A stretch of DNA of 64,000 bases from Candidatus Collinsella stercoripullorum (GCA_019117005.1 DXAO01000013.1:1-64000), one strand, 5' to 3'. Numbered from the stretch's first letter, positions 24,408 through 34,063 are shown. Numbers and translations are program-made. Notes: generated from the sequence alone by a model not told the origin.

Positions 24408-26570
24408 ATGGATATCATCGCCACGCTCGCGCGCGAGCTCAACCTTAATCCCGCCGCCGTCGAGGCGGCCGTCAAGCTGATCGACGAGGGCAACACGATC
24501 CCCTTCATCGCGCGCTACCGCAAGGAGACGACGGGCGGCATGGACGACGTCGCTCTGCGCGCGCTCGACGACCGCCTCGCCTATCTGCGCAACCTCGAGC
24601 AGCGCAAAGAGGACGTGATCGTCCTCATCGGCGCCCAGGGCAAGCTCACCCCCGAGCTCGAGGCGGAGATCCGCGAAGCGACGCAGCTCCAGCGCGTCGA
24701 GGACCTCTACAAACCCTATCGCAAGAAGCGCCAGACGCGCGCGCAGAAGGCGCGCGAGGCGGGTCTTGAGCCGCTCGCCAATATGATCATCATGCAGGTC
24801 ACGCCCCGCGGTGCCGCCACCCCGCTCGGTGCCGCCTCGGCCTACGTCACGCCTCAGGCGGTCCAGGCGGGGTACGACACGGCGGAAAAGGCGCTCGCGG
24901 GCGCATCCGACATCGTGGCGGAGACCGTGGCGGAAGACGCCGAGAACGTCGCCGACCTGCGCTCCTTCACCCAGGGCACGGGCGAGATCGTCGCCGTCGC
25001 CGTCGACGCGGACGAGAAGACCCCCTACGAGCCGTACTACGATTTCGCCGAGCCGGCGCGCAGGATCCCCAACCACCGCATCCTGGCCATCGATCGCGGG
25101 GAGCGCGAGGGGAAGCTGCGCGTGAAGGTGCGCGTCGACGCCGACGCAGCCGTGGCGCGCCTGGGTTCTCGCTGGCCGCGCCGGCAGGGCATGTTCGCCC
25201 CGGTGCTCGAGGCGGCGATCGCGGACGGCTACAAGCGCCTCATGGCTCCCTCGCTCGAGCGGGAGACCCGCGCGCAGCTGACCGTGCGCGCCCAGACCGA
25301 TGCCATCAAGGTCTTTGGCAAGAATCTCGAGGGCCTGCTTTCGGCCCGTCCCGTTCGCGGTGCCCGCATCATCGCGCTCGATCCCGGGTACCGCACGGGG
25401 TGCAAGGTGGCCGTGCTCGACGAGACGGGCAAGCTGCTGGACCATGGCGTGGTGTATCCCACCAAGCCCCGTCATGACGTCGCGGGCACCAAGCGCGAGC
25501 TCGCGCGGCTCGTCAAGAAGCACCGCATCAACACCATCGTGATCGGCAACGGCACGGCGAGCCGCGAGACCGAGGAGGTCGTGTCCGAATTCATCGCCGA
25601 GCAGGCTCCCGAGCTGCGCTACACCATCGTGAACGAGGCGGGGGCATCGGTGTATTCGGCAAGCGAGCTGGCAAGTCAGGAGTATCCCCAGCTCGACGTG
25701 ACCACGCGCGGGGCGATGAGCCTGGGCCGCCGCCTGCAGGACCCCCTGGCGGAGCTCGTCAAGATCCCGCCGCAGTCCATTGGCGTCGGTCAGTACCAGC
25801 ATGACCTCGACCAGGCCGAGCTCGCCCGCACGCTGGGCAACGTGGTCGAGGACGTGGTCAACCGCGTGGGCGTCGACGTGAACACGGCGAGCGCGAGCCT
25901 TCTGGGGTACGTCTCGGGTATCACGCCGGCGGTGGCGAGAAACATCGTGGCCTACCGCGAGGAGCACGGCGCCTTCACCGATCGCCGCAAGTTGAAGGAC
26001 GTGCCCAAGCTGGGCCCCAAGGCCTACGAGCAGTGCGCGGGCTTCCTGCGCATCAACGGCGGGGACAACCCGCTCGACGCGACGAGCGTCCATCCGGAGA
26101 GCTACGAGGTGGCGCGCAAGGTGCTCGAGCACGCGGGCGTCGGCGCGGGCGACCTGGCCGCCGGCGGCATCCCGGACATCGAGCGGCGCGTGGGCAGCGT
26201 GGCCTCGCTGTCCGGCGAGCTCGGCTGCGGCATCCTCACGCTCATCGACATCATCGCCGAGCTCGAGAAGCCCGGGCGCGACCCGCGCGACGACGCGCCC
26301 GAGGTCGTGTTCAGCCGCGCGGCCCTCACGATCGACGACCTCGAGCCCGGCATGGAGCTCACCGGTACGGTGCGCAACGTGGTCGACTTCGGCGCCTTCG
26401 TGGACGTGGGGGTGCACCAGGACGGGCTCGTCCACATCTCCAAGCTGTCGGGCCGCTTCGTGAAGCACCCGAGCGACGTGGTGGCCGTCGGCGATACCGT
26501 GAAGGTGTGGGTCGAGCGCGTGGACCGGGCGCGGGGCAAGATCTCGCTCACCATGGTGCAGGGGAAGTAG
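24408..26570 (+). CDS. tex: Tex-family RNA-binding transcription accessory protein
   Basis: A 720-residue cytoplasmic protein of normal Tex length. The order is an N-terminal helical domain (FIARYRKE near 33), a YqgF/RuvX-like RNase H fold (ALDPGYRTGCKVAVLD near 324), helix-hairpin-helix repeats (VNTASASLLGYVSGITPAVA and KLKDVPKLGPKAYEQCAGFL) and a C-terminal S1 RNA-binding domain at about 645-718 (LTGTVRNVVDFGAFVDVGVH). Tex proteins bind RNA and elongation complexes; the catalytic role is unclear. The start has CAGAGGAG upstream. It appears to be a single-gene unit. Confidence 0.95.
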   Translation: MDIIATLARELNLNPAAVEAAVKLIDEGNTIPFIARYRKETTGGMDDVALRALDDRLAYLRNLEQRKEDVIVLIGAQGKLTPELEAEIREATQLQRVEDLYKPYRKKRQTRAQKAREAGLEPLANMIIMQVTPRGAATPLGAASAYVTPQAVQAGYDTAEKALAGASDIVAETVAEDAENVADLRSFTQGTGEIVAVAVDADEKTPYEPYYDFAEPARRIPNHRILAIDRGEREGKLRVKVRVDADAAVARLGSRWPRRQGMFAPVLEAAIADGYKRLMAPSLERETRAQLTVRAQTDAIKVFGKNLEGLLSARPVRGARIIALDPGYRTGCKVAVLDETGKLLDHGVVYPTKPRHDVAGTKRELARLVKKHRINTIVIGNGTASRETEEVVSEFIAEQAPELRYTIVNEAGASVYSASELASQEYPQLDVTTRGAMSLGRRLQDPLAELVKIPPQSIGVGQYQHDLDQAELARTLGNVVEDVVNRVGVDVNTASASLLGYVSGITPAVARNIVAYREEHGAFTDRRKLKDVPKLGPKAYEQCAGFLRINGGDNPLDATSVHPESYEVARKVLEHAGVGAGDLAAGGIPDIERRVGSVASLSGELGCGILTLIDIIAELEKPGRDPRDDAPEVVFSRAALTIDDLEPGMELTGTVRNVVDFGAFVDVGVHQDGLVHISKLSGRFVKHPSDVVAVGDTVKVWVERVDRARGKISLTMVQGK

Positions 26571-26738
26571 GGGGGCGCCGCCGGCCGGGTCCCGCCGGCA
26601 GCCTGCAGGCCGGGTCCCGTCGGCGGGCGCCGCCGCCGGCAGATGCCGGCCCGATAGCGCGGCCGGCTGCGGGACCTGGCTGCTGCGGGCCCGCACCCGT
26701 CTGCGGGCCCCGCCCGCCCTCGATCGAAGGGATGCTCG

Positions 26739-27692
26739 ATGATATTCTCCCTGGCCTCCATGGAGGGGATCACGGGGCACGTGTTCCGCCGGGTCCATGC
26801 CGAGTGCTTCGGCGCGCTCTACCGGTACTACACCCCGTTCATCACCCCGCCGCGCGCGGGCTCCTCGTTCGGCGGCCGCGTCCGCCGGGAGGTCGACCCC
26901 GCCGCCAACCGGGGGCTCGACGTCGTCCCCCAGCTGATCACGAAGAACGCCGACGAGTTCGCCTGGGCGGCCCGGCTCCTCGCCGAGATGGGCTACGCGG
27001 AGGTGAACCTCAACCTCGGGTGCCCGTCGGGAACGGTCGTGGCCAAGGGCCGGGGCGCCGGGCTCCTGCGCGACCCGGACGGGCTCGAGGCCTTCCTGCG
27101 CGACGTGTGCCGCGCGTCGTCTCTGCCGGTCTCGGTCAAGACGAGGCTCGGCATCCAGGATGACGCCGAATACGGGCGGATCCTCGAGGTGTACCTCCGG
27201 CTGCCGCTCAAGGAGCTCATCGTCCACCCCCGCGTTCAGCGCGACCGCTACCAGGGAGTCCCGCGGCGGGAGCTGTACGGCGAGACCCTGCGGCGCGCCC
27301 CGTTCCCCGTCGCCTACAACGGGGACGTCTTCGGGCGCGGGGATCTCGACGCCCTGCTCTCGGCATACCCGGATACGCGCCACGTGATGCTCGGCCGGGG
27401 CATCCTCGCCAACCCCGCGCTCGCCCGCATGCTCGCAGGCGGGCCGGCTGCCACGGCCGACGAGCTCAGGCGCTTCCACGACAGGCTCTTCGATGCGTAC
27501 CGGGAGGAGATCGGGGGCAACGCGGTCTTCCGCATGAAGGAGTGGTGGTCCTACGCCCGGTTCTCCTTCGCCGACCCGCTCTCGGTCCACCGCGCGGTCA
27601 GGAAGGTCCGCCGGGTGGACGAGTATGCGGACGCGGTCGAGCGGGTCTTCGCCACGGAGCGCCTGGCACGGGTCGCGCGGTTCCAGGGGTAG
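26739..27692 (+). CDS. dus: tRNA-dihydrouridine synthase
   Basis: A 317-residue flavoenzyme that reduces uridine to dihydrouridine in tRNA. Motifs are [15 protein letters not shown] at the N-terminus, [18 protein letters not shown] with the catalytic-loop Cys, [12 protein letters not shown] and the FMN phosphate site AYNGDVF and [11 protein letters not shown] helical C-terminal domain follows. Length is usual. It stands alone between tex and guaA. The 168 bases before it are extremely GC-rich with imperfect GCCGGC-type repeats and no recognisable promoter. Confidence 0.93.
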   Translation: MIFSLASMEGITGHVFRRVHAECFGALYRYYTPFITPPRAGSSFGGRVRREVDPAANRGLDVVPQLITKNADEFAWAARLLAEMGYAEVNLNLGCPSGTVVAKGRGAGLLRDPDGLEAFLRDVCRASSLPVSVKTRLGIQDDAEYGRILEVYLRLPLKELIVHPRVQRDRYQGVPRRELYGETLRRAPFPVAYNGDVFGRGDLDALLSAYPDTRHVMLGRGILANPALARMLAGGPAATADELRRFHDRLFDAYREEIGGNAVFRMKEWWSYARFSFADPLSVHRAVRKVRRVDEYADAVERVFATERLARVARFQG

Positions 27693-27880
27693 AGCGCCCG
27701 CGCCCGCGCGGCGGTCCGGATGCCTCGGCGGCGCCCACGTCCCATGCGGGGCATCCGTCGCGCGCTCCCCACGCCCGCGCGGCGGATGCCCACGCCCGCC
27801 GAGCGGACGCCCCGTCCGCGGGTTCCCCCTGCTCGCGCGGGATAGAATCAGGCCAGCTGTCCCCAACAGAAGGAGCACCC
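27693..27880. other. GC-rich spacer with short imperfect repeats
   Basis: Between dus and guaA there are imperfect about 22-base copies of a CCCACGCCCGC-containing unit near 27768-27825. No gene or terminator with a T tract is visible. The guaA promoter is presumably near its 3' end (GATAGAATCA at 27841). Confidence 0.4.
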
Positions 27881-28867
27881 ATGGACCTTCCCAACAAGCG
27901 CCCGGACGACATGGCCCGCATCACCACCCCGGAGCTCGCCGAGGCGTTCATCGACGAGCAGGTCGCCGCGATCCGCGAGCAGGTGGGCGAGGGCAACGTC
28001 CTGCTCGCCCTATCCGGTGGCGTGGACTCGTCCGTCGTGGCGGCGCTGCTCATCAAAGCGATCGGCCGCCAGCTCATCTGCGTGCACGTGAACCACGGCC
28101 TCATGCGCAAGGGCGAGTCGGAGCAGGTCGTCGACGTGTTCCGCAACCAGATGGACGCCAACCTCGTCTACGTGGACGCCACCGACCGCTTCCTCGACCT
28201 GCTCGCCGGTGTCGCGGAGCCCGAGGCCAAGCGCAAGATCATCGGTGCGGAGTTCATCCGCGTGTTCGAGGAGGAGGCGCGCAAGGTGGCCGGTGAGGTC
28301 GACTTCCTCGCGCAGGGCACCATCTACCCCGACATCGTGGAGTCCGACGGCGTGAAGGCCCACCACAACGTGGGCGGTCTGCCCGACGACCTGCAGTTCG
28401 AGCTCGTGGAGCCCGTCCGCCTGCTCTACAAGGACGAGGTCCGCACGGTCGGGCGCGCGCTCGGTCTGCCGGAATCCATGGTCGAGCGACAGCCGTTCCC
28501 CGGTCCGGGCCTGGGCGTGCGCTGCCTCGGCGCGATCACGCGCGACCGCCTGGAGGCGCTGCGCGGGGCCGACGCCATCCTGCGCGAGGAGTTCGCCGAG
28601 GCGGGGCTCGCCGGCAAGGTGTGGCAGTACTTCGTCGTGGTCCCCGACATGCGTGCTACCGGCGTGCGCGACGGGCGCCGCGCCTACGACTGGCCGGCCG
28701 TCATCCGCGCCGTCAACACGGTGGACGCCATGACCGCCACGGTGCCCGAGCTCGACTGGTCGCTGCTCAAGCGCATCACCGGCCGCATCCTGGCCGAGGT
28801 GCCGGGCATCTGCCGCGTGACCTACGACCTCACCCCGAAGCCCATCGGCACAATCGAGTGGGAGTGA
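27881..28867 (+). CDS. guaA: GMP synthase, ATP-pyrophosphatase subunit without amidotransferase domain
   Basis: A 328-residue protein covering only the synthetase half of GMP synthase: the ATP-PPase loop SGGVDSS at residues 45-51, then the dimerisation domain ([22 protein letters not shown]-like [49 protein letters not shown]). The roughly 190-residue class I glutamine amidotransferase domain that normally precedes it in bacteria is absent. AAGGAG lies before ATG 27881, so this is a real start, not a truncated frame. It makes GMP from XMP. Ammonia must come from a separate amidotransferase subunit, as in archaea, or from free ammonia. Confidence 0.92.
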   Translation: MDLPNKRPDDMARITTPELAEAFIDEQVAAIREQVGEGNVLLALSGGVDSSVVAALLIKAIGRQLICVHVNHGLMRKGESEQVVDVFRNQMDANLVYVDATDRFLDLLAGVAEPEAKRKIIGAEFIRVFEEEARKVAGEVDFLAQGTIYPDIVESDGVKAHHNVGGLPDDLQFELVEPVRLLYKDEVRTVGRALGLPESMVERQPFPGPGLGVRCLGAITRDRLEALRGADAILREEFAEAGLAGKVWQYFVVVPDMRATGVRDGRRAYDWPAVIRAVNTVDAMTATVPELDWSLLKRITGRILAEVPGICRVTYDLTPKPIGTIEWE

Positions 28868-28923
28868 GGTACGGGATCCCCGGTTCCAAATCCGACTAGC
28901 TCGTCGAGACACCGAGGGGAGCC

Positions 28924-28960
28924 GCGGGGGCGGGCCCGAGCGCATCGGGCGCGCCCCCGC
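28924..28960 (+). terminator. GC hairpin after guaA
   Basis: A 16-bp stem with one mismatch (28924-28939 with 28945-28960) and a 5-base loop. No T tract. Confidence 0.5.
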
Positions 28961-28988
28961 ATGCCGGCGATGGGGGAGGGAAGCGGGG

Positions 28989-29633
28989 ATGCGCGCGATG
29001 AAGACCAAAGAGGACCTGTTCGCCGCCGATGCGGCGCGCGATGCGGCCGTCTGCGGGCGCCGCCTGTCCGCTCCGGCGTCCGCCCGCCCCGACCTCGCCG
29101 CGTCGGGGGCGCACGACCCCACGCCCACGCCCTACTTCATCTTGGACGAGCTACTCGCGCCGCTCGGGCTGGGTCCCGGGGACCACCTGCTGGATGTGGG
29201 CTGCGGGACGGGTCGCGTGCTCGCCTATGCCGCCGACCGCCTGCGCTGCCGGGCGACGGGGGTCGAGCTCGACGAGGGGCTCGCCTCGGTCGCGTCCTCA
29301 TGGGCGTCCGCCCACCCGCGGCTCCGCGTCGTGGCGGGCAGCGCGCTCGACATCCCGCTTGCCCCGTATACCTGCTTCTACCTGTTCAACCCCTTCGATA
29401 CGGACGTCCTGACGCGCTTCCTCGACAAGGTCGAGCGGGAGGCGGCCCGCCCGGTCGCGCTCGTCCATATGTCGGACAACGGGGAGTCGTTCGCCTACCT
29501 CGGCCGGACGGGGTGGGAGGCCGTGCGCGAGGGGTCGTTCCGCTTCCTCCGCGCGCCCGGCGGTGCCGATATCGAGGTCTACGCGCATCCCCAGCATTTC
29601 ACGGTCTGGCGCTTCTCGCCCGCGTCCGACTGA
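28989..29633 (+). CDS. Class I SAM-dependent methyltransferase
   Basis: A 214-residue Rossmann-fold methyltransferase. The SAM site LLDVGCGTGRVLAYAA is near residue 62, with an acidic residue ending strand 2 (GVELDE). FNPFDTDVLTRFL fits motif IV. The rest is a short C-terminal beta region. The substrate is unknown; the strand 4 motif NPF is weakly like N-methyltransferases. GGAGGGAAG precedes ATG 28989. Its 3' end overlaps the sensor kinase gene on the other strand by 35 bases. Confidence 0.75.
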   Translation: MRAMKTKEDLFAADAARDAAVCGRRLSAPASARPDLAASGAHDPTPTPYFILDELLAPLGLGPGDHLLDVGCGTGRVLAYAADRLRCRATGVELDEGLASVASSWASAHPRLRVVAGSALDIPLAPYTCFYLFNPFDTDVLTRFLDKVEREAARPVALVHMSDNGESFAYLGRTGWEAVREGSFRFLRAPGGADIEVYAHPQHFTVWRFSPASD

Positions 29634-31170
29634 CCGGGCCCGCTGGGTCCGGCTCCGCCCCGTCGCCTCCCGCGCGCTCTGCGAGCGGGAGCAGCAGCGA
29701 CGCGCGCGCCCCTGCGACCCGTCCGTCCCTGTCGACGATGTTCTCGAGCTCGATGGCGCCGCCGTGCGCCCGCGCGGTCTCCGCCGCCATGGCGAGGCCG
29801 ATGCCGTAATGAGCCCCCGCCCCGCCGCGCCGCGCCGCGTCGTCGGTGTAGAAGCGCTCGCAGCCGTGCTCGAGCGCCGCGGGCGAGAAGCCCTTTCCGT
29901 CGTCCGCCACCGCGATCCGCACGCGGCCGCCCGGTTCCCCGTCCCCGCGCGCCGGCTCGACTCCCAGCGAGATGCGCACCGCACCCGCGGCATGGTCGAC
30001 GGCGTTCGCGACGAGGTTCATGGCCGCCCGGGTCACGGCCTCGGCGTCGAGCGAGGCGTGCGCCCCGATCGCCTGCGGGTCCGCGTCGACCGCGAGCTCG
30101 AGCCCGCGCGCCGCCGCGAGCGCACGCGCGTCCGCCGCGAGCGCGGCGAGCAGGGAGCCCAGGCGCACCGTGCGGCGCTCCGACGGCGCCTCCCCCCGGG
30201 ACGTCTCGATCAGCAGGCGCACGTAGGCGTCGAGCCGCTCGCTCGCCTCCGCCCCGTCGCGCGCGGCGCAGGCGAGCTCGGCGCGGGCGGGCCCATCCAG
30301 CTCCGCATCCCCGGAGAGCTCCTCCTCCAGGAACTCGGTGTTCGCGCGCACCACGGTCAGCGGCGTCTTGAGGTCGTGTGCGAGCGCCGCGACCTGGTCG
30401 CGCTGCCTGCGCTCGGCCCGGTAGCGCGCCTCGAGGGACTCGGCCAGCGAGGCGCGCATGCGGTCCATGGCGGCGAGGACCTCGTTCACCTCGCGCACGC
30501 CGGTGATGCCGACGCTGAAATCGAGCTGCTGCGCGCCCACCTTCTCCGCCGCCGCGGAGAGGGGGGCGAGCGAACGGGAGATCATGCGGCTCGCGCGCCG
30601 GGCGACGAGGGCGGTGGCGGCGACGCTGCCCGCGCAGCCGGCGGCGAGCATGAGGTTCTGGGGGTTGGGAAGGCTTTCGGCGAGCTCGCGCGAGATGAAC
30701 TGCGGGAGGTACTCGCAGCGCAGCACGCAGACCGTCCCGTCCGCGAGCGCGACCGTCCCGTAAGTGACGCCCCCGCCCCCGCCGATCTGCTCGAGCTCCG
30801 ATGCCGTCCCGTCCGATTCGGCGGACTCCGCGCGCGCCAGCTCCCGCGCCCGTTCGAGCTGCTCTCCGGTCAGGTCCGTATCCAGCACGGTCCCGTCGTC
30901 CGAGACGAGGGCGTAGTGGTACGCGGTCGGCAGCGCGCCCGCATCGAACGCCCCCTCGTCCCGCAGGGCGGCGGCGACCTCGTCCATATGCGCGGGGCCC
31001 CAGCTCGCCGGGTAGACCATGCCGGCGTTGCACGCCGCCGAGAACGCGGCGAACGAGGCGACCCACGCGGCGCCGATGCCGAGCACGGTGTAGGCGAAGT
31101 AGCGCACGATCAGCCAGGAGAGCGGAGCGCCCCGCCCGCGCGTGCGCAGCGGGGCTATCGGGACTGCCAT
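29599..31170 (-). CDS. Sensor histidine kinase of the antimicrobial-peptide operon
   Basis: A 523-residue membrane kinase. Two membrane helices (about 18-45 and 180-200) flank an extracytoplasmic domain of about 135 residues. A HAMP-like linker (RRASRMISRSLAPLSAAAEK), a HisKA domain with ALAHDLKTPLTV and an HATPase domain (NLVANAVDHA, DDGKGF, GIGLAMA) follow. I take ATG 31170, which overlaps the regulator gene by 16 bases with GGGG upstream; a longer frame runs through the regulator and is not real. It should phosphorylate the regulator encoded just upstream. Neighbours suggest it senses lantibiotic-like or host peptides. Confidence 0.88.
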   Translation of the reverse strand: MAVPIAPLRTRGRGAPLSWLIVRYFAYTVLGIGAAWVASFAAFSAACNAGMVYPASWGPAHMDEVAAALRDEGAFDAGALPTAYHYALVSDDGTVLDTDLTGEQLERARELARAESAESDGTASELEQIGGGGGVTYGTVALADGTVCVLRCEYLPQFISRELAESLPNPQNLMLAAGCAGSVAATALVARRASRMISRSLAPLSAAAEKVGAQQLDFSVGITGVREVNEVLAAMDRMRASLAESLEARYRAERRQRDQVAALAHDLKTPLTVVRANTEFLEEELSGDAELDGPARAELACAARDGAEASERLDAYVRLLIETSRGEAPSERRTVRLGSLLAALAADARALAAARGLELAVDADPQAIGAHASLDAEAVTRAAMNLVANAVDHAAGAVRISLGVEPARGDGEPGGRVRIAVADDGKGFSPAALEHGCERFYTDDAARRGGAGAHYGIGLAMAAETARAHGGAIELENIVDRDGRVAGARASLLLPLAERAGGDGAEPDPAGPVSRTRARSARP

Positions 31171-31820
31171 CGGTACCCCATCCCCCAGACGGTCGCGATC
31201 GGGTCGGCGCCGGCCTCCGCGAGCTTCCTGCGCGCACGGCTCACGTGCATGGAGACCGCGCTGTCGTCCGCGCCGCTCTCCCAGCCGAGGACGCGCTCGC
31301 GGATCTGCGCGCGCGTGAAGACCTGGCCGGGATGGCGGGCGAGCAGCTCGCAGATCTCGTATTCGGTCGGGGTGAGCGGCACCGGCGTCCCCGCCACCTC
31401 GACCGCGCAGGCGCCGAGGTCCACGCGCAGCTCCCCGAACGCCAGCGCGTGGGTGCGCTCGCGCCGTTCGCGGCGCAGGTGGGCGGCGACCTTGGCGCGC
31501 AGCTCGGCCGCACCGAAGGGCTTGCGGACGTAGTCGTCGGCGCCCAGCCCGTACCCGGTGACGGCGTCGTCCTCGTCGACCTTCGCGGTGAGGAACACGA
31601 TGGGGCCGTCGAACCGCGGGCGGATCCGCCGGACGAGTTCGAAGCCGTCGAGACCGGGCATCATGACGTCGCAGAGGATGAGGTCGAAGCGGGCGAGGTC
31701 CATTTCCGGGACCCGCACCGGGTCGTCCGCGCATGCGACATCGTGCCCGTCGCGCCGCAGGATGCGGGCGAGGGCGTCGAGAATCGCCCGCTCGTCGTCG
31801 ATCGCCAGGATGTGCGCCAT
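31155..31820 (-). CDS. OmpR-family response regulator
   Basis: A 221-residue regulator with a receiver domain (ILAIDDERAILDAL; phospho-Asp in LILCDVMMPGLDG; VFLTAK; KPFGAAEL) and a winged-helix DNA-binding domain (LTPTEYEICELLARHPGQVF, TRAQIRERVLGWESGADDSA, VSMHVSRARRKL, IATVWGMGYRW). AAGGAGGAACC precedes ATG 31820. A TATAAT lies upstream, so it can be transcribed apart from the ABC genes. Two direct CGGGATTCCC boxes sit at and above its -35, suggesting self-control. Confidence 0.93.
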   Translation of the reverse strand: MAHILAIDDERAILDALARILRRDGHDVACADDPVRVPEMDLARFDLILCDVMMPGLDGFELVRRIRPRFDGPIVFLTAKVDEDDAVTGYGLGADDYVRKPFGAAELRAKVAAHLRRERRERTHALAFGELRVDLGACAVEVAGTPVPLTPTEYEICELLARHPGQVFTRAQIRERVLGWESGADDSAVSMHVSRARRKLAEAGADPIATVWGMGYRWQSR

Positions 31821-31841
31821 GGTTCCTCCTTGTCCGTGGGG

Positions 31842-31893
31842 ATTATAGCGGGAGCGCCGCGTGTGGCGGGATTCCCGCGCCGCCGGGATTCCC
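31842..31893 (-). promoter_or_regulatory. Promoter and direct-repeat operator of the regulator-kinase genes
   Basis: On the minus strand TATAAT (31847-31842) lies 21 bases before the regulator start. Direct repeats CGGGATTCCC at 31867-31876 and 31884-31893, 17 bases apart, cover and flank the expected -35 position, which is itself poor (CCCGCC). A weak -35 with upstream boxes suits an activator. Confidence 0.55.
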
Positions 31894-31939
31894 TCGTGCC
31901 CGGTCGCGCGGCCGGAGACGCCGTCGGGTTTTCCGCCTC

Positions 31940-32404
31940 CTACGCGAGCGCCCTGCGCGCGGGTTCGGGTACGTCGCCCTCCTCGATGCCTCGGTAGCGG
32001 ACGCCCGTCCCGCCCTTCGCGTCGATCCGGAGCCAGCCCTCCCCGTCGGCCTGCTCCCCGAAGCAGATGATCTGCAGCTCGCGGACGTTGCCTGCGGAGT
32101 CCGATGCCCGGATCAGGTAGACGAAGTTGCACCCCGCCCCGGTCGCGTCCCCGTACGAGTCCGTGAAGGAATCGGGGTCGGGGGAGCGCGCGTACATGGT
32201 GAGCTCGGGACCGGGCACGATGCGGTCGAGGCCCGATCGGACGACGGCGCCCATGCCGCCGCATCCCGCGAGGCCCCCGCAGGTCGCGAGCGCGCAGGCG
32301 AGGGCGCAGGCGAGCAGGCGGGCGCGGTGCCGCGCGGCGCGCGGCCCGTTCGCGGCCCCGGCGCCGCAGGCGGATGCCATGTTCCCGGTCCCGGTCCTAT
32401 CCAT
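31940..32404 (-). CDS. YxeA/DUF1093-like lipoprotein
   Basis: A 154-residue predicted lipoprotein. A basic start, a hydrophobic helix and lipobox LAGC place the acylated Cys near residue 48. The mature part has a small beta-rich fold with Tyr/Phe pattern (NFVYLIRASDSAGNVRELQI, GVRYRGIEEGDVPEPARRAL) as in the YxeA family, often found with lantibiotic-type ABC transporters. The start is uncertain: ATG 32404 overlaps the upstream permease gene by 8 bases, while the internal Met at residue 9 would give a shorter leader. Role at the membrane is not known. Confidence 0.7.
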   Translation of the reverse strand: MDRTGTGNMASACGAGAANGPRAARHRARLLACALACALATCGGLAGCGGMGAVVRSGLDRIVPGPELTMYARSPDPDSFTDSYGDATGAGCNFVYLIRASDSAGNVRELQIICFGEQADGEGWLRIDAKGGTGVRYRGIEEGDVPEPARRALA

Positions 32405-33224
32405 GGGTCTCTCCGTTCTCGAAATGCCTGAACCATATCGGCAGCGCCGTCGCGCAGGCGAGCGACGCGAGCGCGGCCGCCGTCCCCGTGAGCGCGCCCG
32501 CCGCCCGCACCGCGACGGCCTCCGCCGTGCCGGATGCGGCTATCGCGCCCTCGATCCCGAGCGAGCCCAGCCGCGCGGCCCAGCAGAAGGGGAGCGCCCC
32601 GAGCGCGTCCGCCCCGTGGGCCCCGGTGAGCTCGCCGGTCATGAGGCCGTGCGCGAGCCCCCCGACCGAGAGGAACGCGAGGGCGAGGCCTGCGGCCCCC
32701 GCGCCGATGGCGACGTTGCGCCCGAACCGCAGGGACAGCGCGAGCGCCAGCGCGTAGAGGGGCAGGCTTCCCAGCACGCAGCCCGCCCACGACAGGGCGA
32801 TCGCGCCCGCGCCCACGGCGAGCGCCCCCGCCGCGGCGAGGATGGCGGCGAACAGCCCGAAGGCGAGTGCGAGCGTCGCGGCTCCCATGAGGACCAGCGC
32901 CCCGTACAGGGCGAGGACCGCCCGCGCGCGCGACGGCGCCCCCGTGAGGTTGGCGAGTCCCCCTGCGACCCGCTCCTCGTCCACCGCGAGGCCGCAGACG
33001 ATGCCCGCCATGAGCGGCATCATCGCCCCGAGCAGCTGGGCGTAGGCATCCGCCCCGAGGGACGGGTCCCAGGGCGCGCAGGCGAAGTAGGCGCCGCAGG
33101 CCGCCCCGGCGGCGGTCCCGCACGCCGCGTGGACGGCGGCGATGGGGGAGCGGGAGAGGCGCAGCAGCTGTGAGCGCAGGGCGCGCGGCAGGGTCGCGCG
33201 CATCCGACGCGCCCGCGCGCTCAT
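32397..33224 (-). CDS. Lantibiotic-immunity-type ABC permease, LanG/MutG-like
   Basis: A 275-residue membrane protein with six hydrophobic segments, low in charged residues, fitting the second permease of LanFEG-type transporters. Its ATG overlaps the previous permease stop as ATGA, a sign of translational coupling. It should pair with the first permease to carry antimicrobial peptide away from the membrane. Assigned mainly from topology and operon position. Confidence 0.75.
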   Translation of the reverse strand: MSARARRMRATLPRALRSQLLRLSRSPIAAVHAACGTAAGAACGAYFACAPWDPSLGADAYAQLLGAMMPLMAGIVCGLAVDEERVAGGLANLTGAPSRARAVLALYGALVLMGAATLALAFGLFAAILAAAGALAVGAGAIALSWAGCVLGSLPLYALALALSLRFGRNVAIGAGAAGLALAFLSVGGLAHGLMTGELTGAHGADALGALPFCWAARLGSLGIEGAIAASGTAEAVAVRAAGALTGTAAALASLACATALPIWFRHFENGETHG

Positions 33225-34063
33225 CGCTCCTCCGAGCGTGCGAACCATGCGGCGGATGCCGAGGTGAGCAGGACGAACGCGGCCGCGCAGACGGCGAGGC
33301 CTCCCCAGATGAGGGCGGCGTCGCCGGCGAGCGCCCCGCCGAGGGCGGTATCGGCCGCGAGGGGCTCCCCGCTCGGGAGCACCGGGATAAAGGCGGTGGG
33401 GATGACCACGGTCGCGCAGGGCGGCAGCAGCTGGGGGACCGGGACGAGCGACCAGGCGAACGCCCCGGCGATCTGGACCGCAAGCGGTGCGAATATGCCC
33501 GCGAGCATGCCCGCGCCCGTGCAGAGGGCGAGGGTCGCCGGGATCATCCAGGCGGTCGTGAGCGTGTTGGCGGCCGCGCAGCATAGCATGGTAAGCGTCC
33601 CCGCCGCCGTGAGGCCCTGCGCGGTGAACGCGGACCCGACGAGATAGACGGCGAAGACGACGAGGTTGGCCAGCGCGGACAGCGCGAGGCACCACAGGGC
33701 CTTCGCCCACCACGCGCACCCGAGCGGCGCGCCCTGGCCCAGGACGCCGCGCATCCCTGAGCGCGCGTCGGCCTGGGCCACGCACGCCGTGAACAGCGAG
33801 ACGGCCACCGGAAGGAAGAGGGCGTACCAGTAGTTCCACGCGGAGAACGCCTGGTAGCCGTTCACCGGCATCGCCCCTAACAGCGGCATGGGGAGCGCCA
33901 TGGCGACGGCGATCCGCATCGGCGCGGCGCGGCGCGATTTGAGCGCCTCGGCTCTCAGCGCCGAGAGCAGGGTCGCACGGGGAAGGCCCGCGGCGTCTCG
34001 CTCCGCACGGCGCCGGCCGGTTCCCGCGGCCGTGCGCGGGGAGTTCAGGATGCGTTCGGTCAT
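33221..34063 (-). CDS. Lantibiotic-immunity-type ABC permease, LanE/MutE-like
   Basis: A 280-residue membrane protein with six hydrophobic segments. The start region LRAEALKSRRA and AWNYWYALFLPVAVSLFTAC are typical of MutE/BcrE-type permeases. A long periplasm-facing loop (VPVPQLLPPCATVVIPTAFI) precedes the last helix. Start ATG 34063 overlaps the ATPase stop as ATGA. It forms the membrane part of the exporter with the LanG-like protein. Confidence 0.8.
   Translation of the reverse strand: MTERILNSPRTAAGTGRRRAERDAAGLPRATLLSALRAEALKSRRAAPMRIAVAMALPMPLLGAMPVNGYQAFSAWNYWYALFLPVAVSLFTACVAQADARSGMRGVLGQGAPLGCAWWAKALWCLALSALANLVVFAVYLVGSAFTAQGLTAAGTLTMLCCAAANTLTTAWMIPATLALCTGAGMLAGIFAPLAVQIAGAFAWSLVPVPQLLPPCATVVIPTAFIPVLPSGEPLAADTALGGALAGDAALIWGGLAVCAAAFVLLTSASAAWFARSEER

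Noticed and set aside
26571-26738. GCCGGC-rich repeats between tex and dus as a mobile or REP element
   Set aside because: Imperfect, short and of simple composition, with no fixed unit length; expected in GC-rich spacers.
29579-31237. A 552-codon minus-strand frame beside the sensor kinase
   Set aside because: Wrong frame of the kinase gene. The kinase H-box and ATPase motifs occur only in the frame ending at 29599.
31155-31734. Long N-terminal extension of the sensor kinase through the regulator gene
   Set aside because: The extension is a shadow of the regulator coding sequence; the kinase has a well-placed ATG at 31170.
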